Shown here: positions 26,808 through 36,163 of the stretch, one piece after another | Position numbering within the stretch: the first letter of the stretch is position 1 | How the letters are laid out: the number at the start of each line of letters is the position of its first letter | NCBI GenBank assembly: GCA_036845725.1 | Contig: DAIUDK010000007.1 | Location: 1-64,000, forward strand | DNA from: DSWT01 sp036845725 | GTDB taxonomy: Bacteria; Chloroflexota; Anaerolineae; B4-G1; SLSP01 | Length of the DNA stretch: 64,000 nt | Reading direction: 5' to 3' | Made by a program: the position numbers and the translations under genes | Notes under the pieces: model-generated | Told to the model about the DNA's origin: nothing | Seen by the model: only the letters and a program-made list of their open reading frames with translations | Database searches by the model: none

Positions 26808-27746
26808 ATGAGCGATCTATCAAGAATGGAAGAAGTCGAACAACAATTCGATCACCTCGCGCAGGTAGGGGCGTATGCCGAGGCGCTCGACCTGGTTACG
26901 CGGGAGGCGCACATTTTCCCGGAATACGCGCAGAAGGTCATCTATTCCTGGCGTATGACCATGGCCAGCCGGCTCAACGACAAGGCGCTGACCCTCAGCC
27001 TGCTGAAAGAAGCTGTTGAGGCGGGGTATTGGTACGGCGGGCTGCGGACGGACTCGGATTTTGAACTCCTTGCGGGTGAGGCTGAATTCGAGCAGTTGGT
27101 GGAAATCTGTGAGGATCGCCGCGCGCAGGCGATGGCGAATGCCGTACCGGTGATGAAAACTTTCCAACCCGAAACGTCATCTGCGCCATATCCCTTGCTT
27201 CTGGCCTTGCACGGCGCCAGCGCCACCATCGAGGCCGACCATTGGGCTTCCGCGGTGCCGGCGGGCTGGTTTCTGGCGCTGCCGCAATCTTCGCAGATGT
27301 ACTCGCCGGGCGCGTACACCTGGAACGATTGGGACTGGGCGCAGCAGGAAGTCCGCCAACGCTACGCCACCCTCTGTCACGACTATCCCGTCGATCCCGA
27401 GCGCGTCGTGCTGGCTGGGTTTTCTCAGGGCGGCGGATTGGCGGCCTGGCTGGTGCTCAGCGGCGCGATCAAAGCGCGGGGCCTGATCCTGGTGGGGCCA
27501 TTCTTGATGAACGTCGCCAACCTCATCCCCTTTCTCGAAACCTACGATCACCGTGGATTGCGCGTCTATCTTGTCGCCGGGCAAAGGGATCAGTACTGCT
27601 ATGGCATCGCCCAACAACTGGCGGCCTTACTTCCCAAGTATGGCATCGTGTGCACGTTCGACGAGTATCCTGACCTGGAACACAGTTTCCCGGCGGACTT
27701 CGAGAAAAAGCTGCCCGATGCTCTGAATTTCGTCCTAGGAGAATAA
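26808..27746 (+). CDS. Alpha/beta hydrolase with N-terminal helical repeat segment
   Basis: The 312-residue protein has about 110 helical, TPR-like N-terminal residues, then an alpha/beta hydrolase of the phospholipase/carboxylesterase type. The nucleophile elbow is GFSQGGG with Ser206; the acid is probably the Asp in AGQRDQYC; the base is the His in LEHSFP. An oxyanion-hole segment LLLALHGAS precedes. The TAA stop is one base away from the ATG of the next gene, whose AGGAGA site lies inside this gene, so the two are translationally coupled. Substrate unknown; carboxylesters, amides or a ring-opened intermediate are possible. Confidence 0.82.
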   Translation: MSDLSRMEEVEQQFDHLAQVGAYAEALDLVTREAHIFPEYAQKVIYSWRMTMASRLNDKALTLSLLKEAVEAGYWYGGLRTDSDFELLAGEAEFEQLVEICEDRRAQAMANAVPVMKTFQPETSSAPYPLLLALHGASATIEADHWASAVPAGWFLALPQSSQMYSPGAYTWNDWDWAQQEVRQRYATLCHDYPVDPERVVLAGFSQGGGLAAWLVLSGAIKARGLILVGPFLMNVANLIPFLETYDHRGLRVYLVAGQRDQYCYGIAQQLAALLPKYGIVCTFDEYPDLEHSFPADFEKKLPDALNFVLGE

Positions 27747-27747
27747 C

Positions 27748-29034
27748 ATGGACAACGTTCTTGGACTCAAATGCACGATCTGCGGCGCGGAATACGCCGT
27801 CGATGACGTATCTTACGTCTGCCCCAAGCACGGCGACGACGGCATTCTGGATGTGATGTACGATTACGCGGCGATCAAAGCGTACCTTTCCCCTATGCAG
27901 CTTGCGCACAGTCCCACCGATACTGGCATCTGGCGCTACAAACCATTGCTGCCCGTCGCGCCGGATTCGCCTGTCCCGCCGCTGCGGGTGGGCTGGACGC
28001 CGTTCTATGCCGCGCCGCGCCTGGCGGAATTGCTAGAGTTGAAAAACGTCTGGGTGAAGGACGACGGCGTGAACCCGACGGCGTCCTTCAAGGATCGCGC
28101 CTCGGCGATGGCCGTCGTCAAGGCGCGGGAAGCTGGCGCGCAGATCGTCACCACGGCGAGCACCGGCAACGCGGCGGCGGCCCTGGCGGGGCTGGCGGCG
28201 AGTGTGGGCCTGCAAGCCGTCATCTTCGTGCCGAAGACCGCGCCGCCGGCCAAAATCGCGCAGCACCTCATCTACGGCGCGCGCGTATTGCTGGTGGATG
28301 GCACGTATGACGACGCCTTCGATCTGACGCTCAAGGTCGCCAAGGAATTCGGCTGGTACAATCGCAACACCGCCTACAACCCCTATATGTCCGAGGGGAA
28401 GAAGACCGCCGCTTACGAAATCTGCGAGCAGTTGACGCTCACGCCCGGCCATTCGCTCTACCAGGGCGAGGGCAAGTGGGCCGCGCCCGATCGCGTCTTC
28501 GTCCCCGTGGGCGACGGCTGCATCATCGGCGGCATCCACAAGGGCTTCCGCGACCTGCTGGCGCTCGGCTGGATCGACGCGATGCCGAAGATTATGGGCA
28601 TTCAGGCTGCCGGCTCGTCCGCGCTGGTGGATGCCTGGGAGCGCGGCCTGCAAGGCTGGGAGATGACGCCGCAGCCGGCCGATACGATTGCGGACAGCAT
28701 CAGCGCCGGATTGCCGCGCGACCGCAACAAGGCGCTCGCCGCCGTCCGCGAGAGCGATGGGGCGTACCTGCGCGTCTCCGATCAGGAGATTCTCGACGCG
28801 ATCCCGGTCATCGCTCGCAACACCGGCGTCTTCAGCGAACCGGCGGCGGCGGCGGCCTACGCCGGGCTGGTCAAGGCCGTGGAGAAGGGGCTGGTCGATC
28901 CCGCAGAGCGCATCGTCGTCCTGCTCACTGGCTCCGGCCTCAAAGACATCGGCAATGTGATGAAGACCGTAGCGCAGCCGCCGGTCGCCGCGCCGAATCT
29001 GGATGCGGTGAAAGCGGTGATGGGGAGGGAGTAG
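27748..29034 (+). CDS. Threonine synthase-like PLP enzyme
   Basis: The 428-residue fold-type II PLP enzyme starts with a small Cys module (CTICGAEY, then VCPKHG) like that of long threonine synthases. The PLP lysine is Lys115 in TASFKDRAS, and the phosphate-binding loop is TASTGNAAAALAG. GDGCIIGGIHKGF and LLTGSGLKDIG near the end fit threonine synthase. It could make threonine from phosphohomoserine, or act as an ammonia-lyase-like enzyme in the degradation cluster, since YgeX (diaminopropionate ammonia-lyase) belongs to the same fold. Coupled to the upstream hydrolase. The last codon and stop lie in the word GGAGTAGGAAGTAA shared with the xdhA end. Confidence 0.85.
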   Translation: MDNVLGLKCTICGAEYAVDDVSYVCPKHGDDGILDVMYDYAAIKAYLSPMQLAHSPTDTGIWRYKPLLPVAPDSPVPPLRVGWTPFYAAPRLAELLELKNVWVKDDGVNPTASFKDRASAMAVVKAREAGAQIVTTASTGNAAAALAGLAASVGLQAVIFVPKTAPPAKIAQHLIYGARVLLVDGTYDDAFDLTLKVAKEFGWYNRNTAYNPYMSEGKKTAAYEICEQLTLTPGHSLYQGEGKWAAPDRVFVPVGDGCIIGGIHKGFRDLLALGWIDAMPKIMGIQAAGSSALVDAWERGLQGWEMTPQPADTIADSISAGLPRDRNKALAAVRESDGAYLRVSDQEILDAIPVIARNTGVFSEPAAAAAYAGLVKAVEKGLVDPAERIVVLLTGSGLKDIGNVMKTVAQPPVAAPNLDAVKAVMGRE

Positions 29035-29092
29035 GAAGTAACAGGTAACTCTTTACCGATTACCAATCCCCAATTTCCAGTAACAAGCAATG
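29026..29092. repeat. Stop-codon-embedded repeat between the PLP enzyme and VanZ genes
   Basis: The word GGAGTAGGAAGTAA begins in the last codons of the upstream gene. It is followed by AACAGGTAACT and related short words. The same 14-base word begins at the end of the molybdopterin-subunit gene (42709). Confidence 0.6.
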
Positions 29093-29515
29093 GCTGATAA
29101 TAAGAAACCCAATGTGACGTGCAATGCGTTGTGGTGGCTTGTGGTGGCGGCTGTGGCGGTATGGCTGCTGTGGATGACGTTACGCCCGCAGGAGCAAGCC
29201 GTCGCCGATTTGGCGCCCATTACCGCGCCCGCTGCCGCAAGAGGAATTTCGATCCCGTTCCTGATTGGCTTTCTGGGGAACATCGCCGTCTTCGTCCCGC
29301 TTGGCGCAGCGGCGGCATTGGCGCTGGCGAACAAGCCGCGTGGAATCCGACTGTTGGTTTCCAGTGTTGTCGGTGCAGCGTTGAGCGCCGCTATCGAACT
29401 GTTACAGCTCGTCGTCCCAGGTCGTGTCTCCGGCTTCGCTGACTGGCTGTTAAACACCGCCGGGACGCTGGTTGGCGCGATACTGGGAAGTATCCTGCCA
29501 TCAAGTTCTGAATAG
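29090..29515 (+). CDS. VanZ-like membrane protein
   Basis: The 141-residue protein has a TM helix after a short cytosolic N-terminus and three further TM segments. VanZ-type motifs are visible: NIAVFVPLGA, SAAIELLQLVVPGR and FADWLLNTAGTLVGA. VanZ was named from teicoplanin resistance, but most homologues have unknown cell-envelope roles. It begins 55 bases after the PLP enzyme and is followed by a terminator-like hairpin, so it ends that transcript. Its link to the metabolic genes may be only positional. Confidence 0.82.
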   Translation: MADNKKPNVTCNALWWLVVAAVAVWLLWMTLRPQEQAVADLAPITAPAAARGISIPFLIGFLGNIAVFVPLGAAAALALANKPRGIRLLVSSVVGAALSAAIELLQLVVPGRVSGFADWLLNTAGTLVGAILGSILPSSSE

Positions 29516-29573
29516 GCTGCGCCGGACTGAAGCTAGCGCGCTAAACACACCAGGCCTTTCGGCTGCCATCTCC

Positions 29574-29600
29574 AGTCCCCTTTCTTTGAGGGGACTTTGT
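29574..29600 (+). terminator. Terminator-like hairpin after the VanZ gene
   Basis: AGTCCCCT (29574-29581) and AGGGGACT (29589-29596) form a perfect 8-bp stem, with a short T-rich tail. In the remaining gap to 29857 I see only repeat-like words (ttatctgtgcgatccgtggt type) and no convincing promoter or riboswitch. Confidence 0.6.
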
Positions 29601-29857
29601 GTGCATGGCTCTGCGGTTTTCAATAAGCCTGGCAGGTTCTATTAAAAACCGTGTTATCTGTGCGATCCGTGGTCAAGGCTGTAGAAGCAAAAACGCAGAA
29701 GGGATTCGGCGCCTCCCTACCTTACTTTATGTGTCCGCATATTCATATTGCGCTATCCCTCTCGCCAGCGCAGCACATTACAGGTAACTATATCCAGAAA
29801 AGTGGTAAAATACTAGGCTATATTGTTTCATTAGCCGCTATTAAAATTGGAGAAAGC

Positions 29858-32152
29858 ATGGGCAAGCGTAAACTGAAACGGCAGCTAGGTCTGTTACAGG
29901 TTATTATGTTAGGTACAGCGGGGACCATTTCCACCGAAATCTTCGTGTTGACCGGTCACGCGGTGGGGATGGTTGGGCCGGCTGCAGTGTTGGCGGTTCT
30001 GATCGGCGGGCTGTTGACCTACAGTATCGCCATCAACTATTGCGAACTGGCCACCTCGTTCCCAGAGAGTGGGGGCACGATGGCTTACACACGCCATGCG
30101 TTTGGCACCGGCATGCTGCACTATCTGGTCGGTTCGATCGATTGTCTTTCCAGCGCGTTTTACGCATCGCTTTCGGCGGTAGGTTTCGCCTATTCGCTGG
30201 CAATCTTCATCCCCAGCCTCCCCATCGTCCCCACGGCAATTGCCGCTATTGGGGTATTTGTGGTCCTCAACCTCTTGGGCGTGACCAAAGTCGGCAACGC
30301 CCAAATCGTGTTGGGAGGGTTTCTCTTATTGGCGTTTGCCATCTACATTGTAGCCGGCCTGACGCGCTCAACAGGATTTCGTTGGGAGGTGTTCACGTCC
30401 GGCGGGACTATCTTCATCCACGAAGGCTTCAGGGCCAATTTTTCACGCATCCTGGCAACCATTGCACTGATTTACAACGCCTATGTCGGCTTCGAGGTCA
30501 TCGCCGACGACGCCGAAGAAATCAGCCGGCCCACCCACAACATCCCCAGAGGTATTTTACTCAGCCTGACGTTTTGCACGATCATCTATGTGACGGTAAT
30601 GTTAGTCACGTTGGGTACAGTTCCCTGGCAGGAATTGGCCAATTCTAATACGGCGCTGACCGACGCGGTGCAGCGCTTTATCCCCGTGTGGGGTGTGCCG
30701 ATGATGGCAGTGACGGGCATCATCGCCACCTTGACTTCCGTCAACAGCGCGATGCTCAGTGCGACCCGCGAAGCCTTTACCCTTGGGCGCGACGGCGTGT
30801 GGCCGAAGGTGTTCTCGCGCCTGAGTGGCCGGCGTACACCCTACGCTGCGATTATCCTGATTGGCGCCGTCAGTGCTCTGGTTGCGGCCACCGGGCTGGT
30901 GGATTTCCTGAGTTACATTTCCGCCTCAGGTTACCTGTTTGTGTTATTCGTGGCCACCATTGCGATGCTCCGCCTGCGCAAGAAATACCCGGATTTGCCC
31001 CGTCCCGTCAAAGTTCCTTTCTATCCTCTCACGACATACCTGGCGGCCGGCACCGGTCTTCTGATTATCGCCTTTACCGAAAAGCGCGCGCTGCTGTTTG
31101 GCGCCGGCGTATTGGCCTTTTTTGCCATAGCCCGGTATGTCGGCCCTTCCATCAACCGGTGGATAGGCGCCCATCTCAAAGCGCAAGAACCGGAGGAAGC
31201 CCGCATCCTCATTGCCGCAGCCAGTCCCGCAACCATTAAAAGTCTGACGCACCTGGCGGCCATCATCGCGCAGGCCACCGAGGATTCCTACATTTGCGTG
31301 ATGAGCGTGATTGTCCCAGGCCCGGATTTCTCGCTGGAGAGCGCGAAGTGGTTGGTGCGGCGCATCAAACCACAAAAGATGAGCCTGATGAGTCAGATTG
31401 TGGAAAAAGCCTCTGTCGAGAATGTTCCCCTGTATACCAAACTGCGTGCCGCTCCCACCATCGCTGATGGAATTCTTGAGGAAATTGAGAGCCGCAGCAA
31501 TGTCAGATGGCTGTTAACCGGTTGGCCCGGCCCGATGAACGCCGATACCATGGCCGAAAATCCGGTCAAAATTGTGCTCCAAAAGGCCCATACCAACGTC
31601 GCTGTTTTGTTAGATCGCGGCCTGCATAAGGTGCAGCACATCCTGGTGCCGGTCGGCGGCGGCGCTCACTCCAGAATAGCGCTGCGGCTGGCCTACGAGA
31701 TCGCGGAAGCGGAGGAGGCGCATATCACCGCCCTGCGAGTGCTGACCGAAGAACCCGAAGCCGGCGAAACGGAGGCCGATGAAATCGAAGACAAAACGGC
31801 CTGGCTGGGTGAGATGATCGAAGACGCCCTGGAAAAGATCCCGGAGTGTTTATCGTTGCGCGTGGCACGCGCAACGACAGTCCCGGAAGGCATCCTGACC
31901 GAGACCGCGCAGCAGCCCTATGATCTCATTGTGATCGGCGCATCCGAGGAGTGGATGTTGAGGACCCGGCTTTTCGGCTCGGTGGATGACTGGGTCGCCG
32001 AACACGCACCGTGTTCGGTTGTCCTATGCCGCCGGTACGAGCCGGTGTCGCGGGCCTGGCTACGCTACCAGATGAAAATGATGGAACACGAATACAGACA
32101 AAATCAGCAATCCTCCGTAGAGCCGAACTTGTACGACCCTCCTGGAAGCTGA
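29858..32152 (+). CDS. APC-superfamily permease fused to two USP-like domains (copy 1)
   Basis: The 764-residue protein has an N-terminal APC amino-acid/polyamine-type transporter core of about twelve TM helices (residues 10-430; the family-typical IFVLTGHAVGMVGPA and GFEVIADDAEE segments). A cytosolic tail of about 320 residues carries two universal-stress-protein-like folds (about 445-590 and 590-740); the second holds LVPVGGGAHSRIALRLA and DLIVIGASEEW. The ATG at 29858 is chosen because the protein then aligns from its first residue (GKRKLKRQLGLLQ) with the paralogue downstream; the open frame extends upstream to 29651 without similarity. USP tails may couple transport to ATP or stress status. 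Substrate unknown. Confidence 0.88.
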   Translation: MGKRKLKRQLGLLQVIMLGTAGTISTEIFVLTGHAVGMVGPAAVLAVLIGGLLTYSIAINYCELATSFPESGGTMAYTRHAFGTGMLHYLVGSIDCLSSAFYASLSAVGFAYSLAIFIPSLPIVPTAIAAIGVFVVLNLLGVTKVGNAQIVLGGFLLLAFAIYIVAGLTRSTGFRWEVFTSGGTIFIHEGFRANFSRILATIALIYNAYVGFEVIADDAEEISRPTHNIPRGILLSLTFCTIIYVTVMLVTLGTVPWQELANSNTALTDAVQRFIPVWGVPMMAVTGIIATLTSVNSAMLSATREAFTLGRDGVWPKVFSRLSGRRTPYAAIILIGAVSALVAATGLVDFLSYISASGYLFVLFVATIAMLRLRKKYPDLPRPVKVPFYPLTTYLAAGTGLLIIAFTEKRALLFGAGVLAFFAIARYVGPSINRWIGAHLKAQEPEEARILIAAASPATIKSLTHLAAIIAQATEDSYICVMSVIVPGPDFSLESAKWLVRRIKPQKMSLMSQIVEKASVENVPLYTKLRAAPTIADGILEEIESRSNVRWLLTGWPGPMNADTMAENPVKIVLQKAHTNVAVLLDRGLHKVQHILVPVGGGAHSRIALRLAYEIAEAEEAHITALRVLTEEPEAGETEADEIEDKTAWLGEMIEDALEKIPECLSLRVARATTVPEGILTETAQQPYDLIVIGASEEWMLRTRLFGSVDDWVAEHAPCSVVLCRRYEPVSRAWLRYQMKMMEHEYRQNQQSSVEPNLYDPPGS

Positions 32153-32225
32153 ATTGAGCTTCGAAGAAGGTTTCTTTAGGTGCATGATCCATTGATCTTG
32201 TATCCTCAAAGAGGAGGGAAACTTT

Positions 32226-34502
32226 ATGAGTAAGCGTAAACTGAAACGTCAGTTGAGTCTGGTCCAGCTAGTGATGCTGGGAACGATTGGCACACTTGGT
32301 GCGCAAATTTTCGTATTGACCGGCGAGGCCGCCGCGCTTTCCGGCCCGGCGACTTTATTGGCCCTGTTTCTCGCAGGGTTGATCACCTACGTTGTCGCCG
32401 TCAACTATGCCGAAATGGCGACGTCTTTCCCGGAAACCGGCGGAGCGATGACGTATGTGCGCGAGGCCTACGGCACCGGCCTGTTGTCGTTTCTGGTCGG
32501 CTCGATGGATTGCCTGTCCAGCACATTCTTTGCGGCGCTCTCGGCGGTAGGCTTTGGTTATTCGCTAAACATTCTCTTCCCGTTCATTCCCGTCGTGCCA
32601 GCCGCTATTTTCATCCTTTTGCTATTTCTGTTGCTCAATATCTTTGGCGTGGGGATGGTAGGCAATGTGCAAGTCACGCTGGGCGTCATCCAGTTGATAT
32701 TTTTCGGCATCTACGTGGCGGCGGCATTCATCAGCCCGAACGGCTTTCACTGGAACACCTTGATCCCCGACAGAGAGTTCTTTGTTCACCCGGATGCATG
32801 GACCAATTTCGCCAAGCTGCTGCGCACTATTGCCCTGATCTACATCGCCTACGTCGGCTTTGAAGTCATCGCCGACGACGCCGAGGAAGCGAAGAACCCC
32901 GACCGCGCGCTGCCGCGGGCATTTATGCTCAGCGTGACATTCGTGATGCTGGTTAATATGGTGATGGTCATGGCGGCTCTGGGGACGATCCCTTGGTTTG
33001 AACTGGCCGGTTCTAAAACTGTGTTGACCGATACGGTGGCACGCACTATCCCCAGATGGGGCGTCACTCTGATGGCGATCTGCGGAGTGGAAACGATGCT
33101 GACCACAATCAACGCCGCGATGCTCAGCGCCACGCGCGAGGCGTTCACTCTGAGCCGCGACGGAGCATGGCCCAGGGCGCTCACACGTTTGACCCGCCGG
33201 CGCACGCCCTATGCTGCCATCATCGTGGTAGGCCTCTCCAGCATTCTGGTGGCAGCCACGGGATTGGTGGACTTTCTGAGTTATATTTCCAGCTCCGGCT
33301 ATATGTTTGTGCTCTTCTGGGCCAGTCTATCCATGATCCGGCTGCGCAAGAAATATCCGGATCTGCGCCGCCCCTTCAAGGCTCCCTTCTTCCCGCTGAC
33401 GGCGTACATCGCGGCGGGCATGGGGTTGTTTATCGTGGCCTTCACCGAGATTCGCGCCCTGTTGTTTGGCGCAACCTTGATGGGCGTGTTAGCGATTGCG
33501 CACTACGTCGGGCCGGCCATTGGACGCTGGTTCAAAGAGCGCGCCGAGGAGAACGCACTGAAACAAAACCTGATCCTGGTTGCAGCAGCCAATCCGCAGA
33601 CCGTCAAGAGTCTGGTCCATCTGGCGGCGATTGTCGCTGAGGCGAGTGAGGATACCTATGTATGTATGATGAGTGTGCTGTCCGCCAGTTCCCAGATGCC
33701 GCTGGCGGAGGCGCAGCGGGTAGCTCGCCAGCTCAAACCGCAACAGCAGAGCTTCTTTGCCCAGATTGCCACCGAGATGGCGCTGAAAAATATCGCTATG
33801 TATTCAAAGGTTCGAGCGGCCAAGAGTGTGTCCGAAGGCATCCTGGACGAGATTGAGGACCGTCGCAGCGTCCGCTTGTTGTTGACCGGTTGGCCGGGAG
33901 TGTTGGATGCCAAAACTATGGCGCAGAATCCGGTCAAAACCGCGATCCAAAAAGCGCACACCAACGTGGCGGTTCTTCTGGACCGCGGGCTGGACGAGGT
34001 GAATCGCATCCTAGTGCCGGTCGGTGGGGGCATCCATTCGCGCATGGCCATTCGTATGGCCAACGAAATTTCGATGACGGACGTGGCGCAGGTGACGGTG
34101 TTGCGGCTGCTCCCCTCGGCGAATGGGAACACAACGCGCGAAGACGAAGAGGCTGAAGAACTGGAAGATCAAACCGCGCTGCTGACCGAAATCGTGGAGG
34201 AAGCCGTCAATACAGTACCAGAAAACTTCCACCTGAAGGTCGTACAAGGTGTTTCACTAGAACACGGTATTTTGGAAGAAGCCAAGTCTCAGCCGTATGA
34301 CCTCATCGTGATGGGCGCGTCCGAAGAGTGGACGTTGGATACACGGCTCTTTGGTACGGTTGACGATTGGGTCGCCGCGCACGCGCCATGTTCGGTCATC
34401 CTGTGTCGCCGTTACGAGCCGACTCCAATGGCATGGTTACGTTACCAGGTTAAAGTCATCGAACGCGAATATGCAGAGAACGGCAACCTGAACAAACCCT
34501 AA
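32226..34502 (+). CDS. APC-superfamily permease fused to two USP-like domains (copy 2)
   Basis: This is a 758-residue paralogue of the preceding gene, similar along its whole length, including SKRKLKRQLSLVQLV at the start, GFEVIADDAEEAKNPDRALPRA in the transporter core and LVPVGGGIHSRMAIRMANE in the last USP-like domain. The two genes are separated by 73 bases and are a tandem duplication that has diverged. A strong GAGGAGGG site precedes ATG 32226. The PLP enzyme follows 30 bases downstream, so transporter and enzyme are likely co-expressed and share a substrate, perhaps an amino acid or an amine released during degradation. Confidence 0.88.
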   Translation: MSKRKLKRQLSLVQLVMLGTIGTLGAQIFVLTGEAAALSGPATLLALFLAGLITYVVAVNYAEMATSFPETGGAMTYVREAYGTGLLSFLVGSMDCLSSTFFAALSAVGFGYSLNILFPFIPVVPAAIFILLLFLLLNIFGVGMVGNVQVTLGVIQLIFFGIYVAAAFISPNGFHWNTLIPDREFFVHPDAWTNFAKLLRTIALIYIAYVGFEVIADDAEEAKNPDRALPRAFMLSVTFVMLVNMVMVMAALGTIPWFELAGSKTVLTDTVARTIPRWGVTLMAICGVETMLTTINAAMLSATREAFTLSRDGAWPRALTRLTRRRTPYAAIIVVGLSSILVAATGLVDFLSYISSSGYMFVLFWASLSMIRLRKKYPDLRRPFKAPFFPLTAYIAAGMGLFIVAFTEIRALLFGATLMGVLAIAHYVGPAIGRWFKERAEENALKQNLILVAAANPQTVKSLVHLAAIVAEASEDTYVCMMSVLSASSQMPLAEAQRVARQLKPQQQSFFAQIATEMALKNIAMYSKVRAAKSVSEGILDEIEDRRSVRLLLTGWPGVLDAKTMAQNPVKTAIQKAHTNVAVLLDRGLDEVNRILVPVGGGIHSRMAIRMANEISMTDVAQVTVLRLLPSANGNTTREDEEAEELEDQTALLTEIVEEAVNTVPENFHLKVVQGVSLEHGILEEAKSQPYDLIVMGASEEWTLDTRLFGTVDDWVAAHAPCSVILCRRYEPTPMAWLRYQVKVIEREYAENGNLNKP

Positions 34503-34532
34503 GTTTGACGATGAATTTTGGAGGAAAAAACA

Positions 34533-35999
34533 ATGATAGATTTAACCATTCATCCTGAAGGTCTGGAACACGCGGTCAAACGCGCGCGCGAGCGCAATAT
34601 CATCATCCCCACGTTCGCGCAGCAGAAGAATCCGGCGTTGATTCCCGACACAATCAAGGCCGAACTTGCCAATATCGGCCTGTGGGACATCATGCCGCGC
34701 AACCTGTTCCGCATCACGTGGAAGAACGCGCCGACGGCGCACGGCGGCGGCTTTGGCGGTGTGAATTACATCGAGTTGCCCCCCGAACTGACGGGTGTGG
34801 AAGCGCGCATCATCGCGCTGGTGGGCAAGTGGTTCCCCACGGGCGCGCACAAGGTCGGCGCGGCGTTTGGCTGCCTCGTCCCGCGCCTGGTGACGGGCCA
34901 GTTCGATCCGACGAAGCAGAAGGCCGTCTGGCCCTCCACCGGCAACTACTGCCGGGGCGGCGCGTACGACTCGGCGCTGCTGGCCTGCGATTCTATCGCT
35001 ATCCTGCCGGAAGGGATGAGCCGCGAGCGCTTCGAGTGGCTACGCACCGTCTCAGGCGAGGTGATTGCCACGCCCGGCTCGGAATCCAACGTGAAAGAAA
35101 TCTTCGACAAGTGCCACGAACTGACCCGCGAGCGCGGCGACGACATCTTCATCTTCAACCAGTTCGAGGAGTTCGGCAACTACCTCTGGCACTACGAAAT
35201 CACGGGCCACGCGATGGAGGAAGTGCTGGCAGAGGCATCGAGGCCAGGCGACCGTTACGCGGGCATCGTCTCCAACACCGGCTCCGGCGGTACAATTGCG
35301 TGCGCCGATTACCTGAAACAGCTCTATCCCACCAGTAAGGCCGTCGCCAGCGAGGCGCTGCAATGCCCCACCCTGCTGCGCAACGGCTTTGGCGGACATC
35401 GCATCGAGGGCATCGGCGACAAGCACGTCCCGTGGATCCACAATCTCAGGAACACCGATGTCGTCACCGCGATCGACGACCAGGCGACGATCGACCTGAT
35501 CCGTTTGTTCAACGAACCGGCAGGGCATGCGTATCTCAAGAAACGCGGCGTCCCGGCGGACGTGGTGGAACAACTGGATTTGATGGGCATTTCCAGCGTG
35601 GCGAACGTGCTAGGCGCGATCAAGATGGCGAAGTGGTACGAACTCACCGACAAAGACGTCATCCTCACCGTGTGGACAGACTCGATGGAACTGTACGAAA
35701 GCCGTCTCCGCGAGCTGCGCGAGGCGCACGGCGACTACACCGAACTCGATGCCGCCGCCGATTACGAACGCTACCTGCTCGGTGAATCCACCGACAATAT
35801 GGAGGAGTTGACCTATCCCGACCGCAAGCGCGTCCACAACCTCAAGTACTACACCTGGGTCGAGCAGCAGGGCAAGACCTACGAGGAGATCCAGCGCCAG
35901 TGGTACCAGGACGATTACTGGACGAGCTTCCAAACGCAGATCGGCGAGATGGACGCCCTGATCGAGGACTTCAACGCGCGGGTGGGATTGCTAAAATAA
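34533..35999 (+). CDS. TrpB/cysteine-synthase-like PLP-dependent enzyme of unknown reaction
   Basis: The 488-residue fold-type II PLP enzyme has the Schiff-base lysine Lys107 in TGAHKVGAAFG, a phosphate/substrate loop PSTGNYCRGGAYD, and SNTGSGGTIACADYL for PLP phosphate binding. It is longer than cysteine synthase (about 310), with an extra helical C-terminus of about 130 residues. It does not match the two-motif pattern I know for threonine synthase or YgeX. The operon with APC-USP permeases and the nearby ygeY-ygeW-arcC genes suggest amino-acid or diaminopropionate beta-elimination. ATG 34533 has GGAGG 8 bases upstream. A strong terminator follows. Confidence 0.8.
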   Translation: MIDLTIHPEGLEHAVKRARERNIIIPTFAQQKNPALIPDTIKAELANIGLWDIMPRNLFRITWKNAPTAHGGGFGGVNYIELPPELTGVEARIIALVGKWFPTGAHKVGAAFGCLVPRLVTGQFDPTKQKAVWPSTGNYCRGGAYDSALLACDSIAILPEGMSRERFEWLRTVSGEVIATPGSESNVKEIFDKCHELTRERGDDIFIFNQFEEFGNYLWHYEITGHAMEEVLAEASRPGDRYAGIVSNTGSGGTIACADYLKQLYPTSKAVASEALQCPTLLRNGFGGHRIEGIGDKHVPWIHNLRNTDVVTAIDDQATIDLIRLFNEPAGHAYLKKRGVPADVVEQLDLMGISSVANVLGAIKMAKWYELTDKDVILTVWTDSMELYESRLRELREAHGDYTELDAAADYERYLLGESTDNMEELTYPDRKRVHNLKYYTWVEQQGKTYEEIQRQWYQDDYWTSFQTQIGEMDALIEDFNARVGLLK

Positions 36000-36048
36000 C
36001 CTGTGTTGTTTGCACGCCACGCAGGAATGTGTATACTTAAATCAGTCA

Positions 36049-36091
36049 AGCGTCAAACGTCAAAACTGTAGCTTGGCGTTTGACGCTTTTT
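36049..36091 (+). terminator. Terminator of the APC-USP / PLP operon
   Basis: AGCGTCAAACG (36049-36059) and CGTTTGACGCT (36077-36087) are perfectly complementary over 11 bp and are followed by TTTTT, 50 bases past the PLP gene stop. Confidence 0.9.
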
Positions 36092-36163
36092 GTTGGGCGA
36101 ATCCTTGCCCGGGCCGGTATCTGACCGCGTCCGCGCAGACCATAATTGATGCGTGAGGTGTGT

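Noticed and set aside
29516..29857. Possible purine riboswitch before the APC permeases
   Set aside because: I looked for the conserved purine-riboswitch loops and for a ribosome-sequestering hairpin and found neither; only repeat-like words and a terminator are seen.
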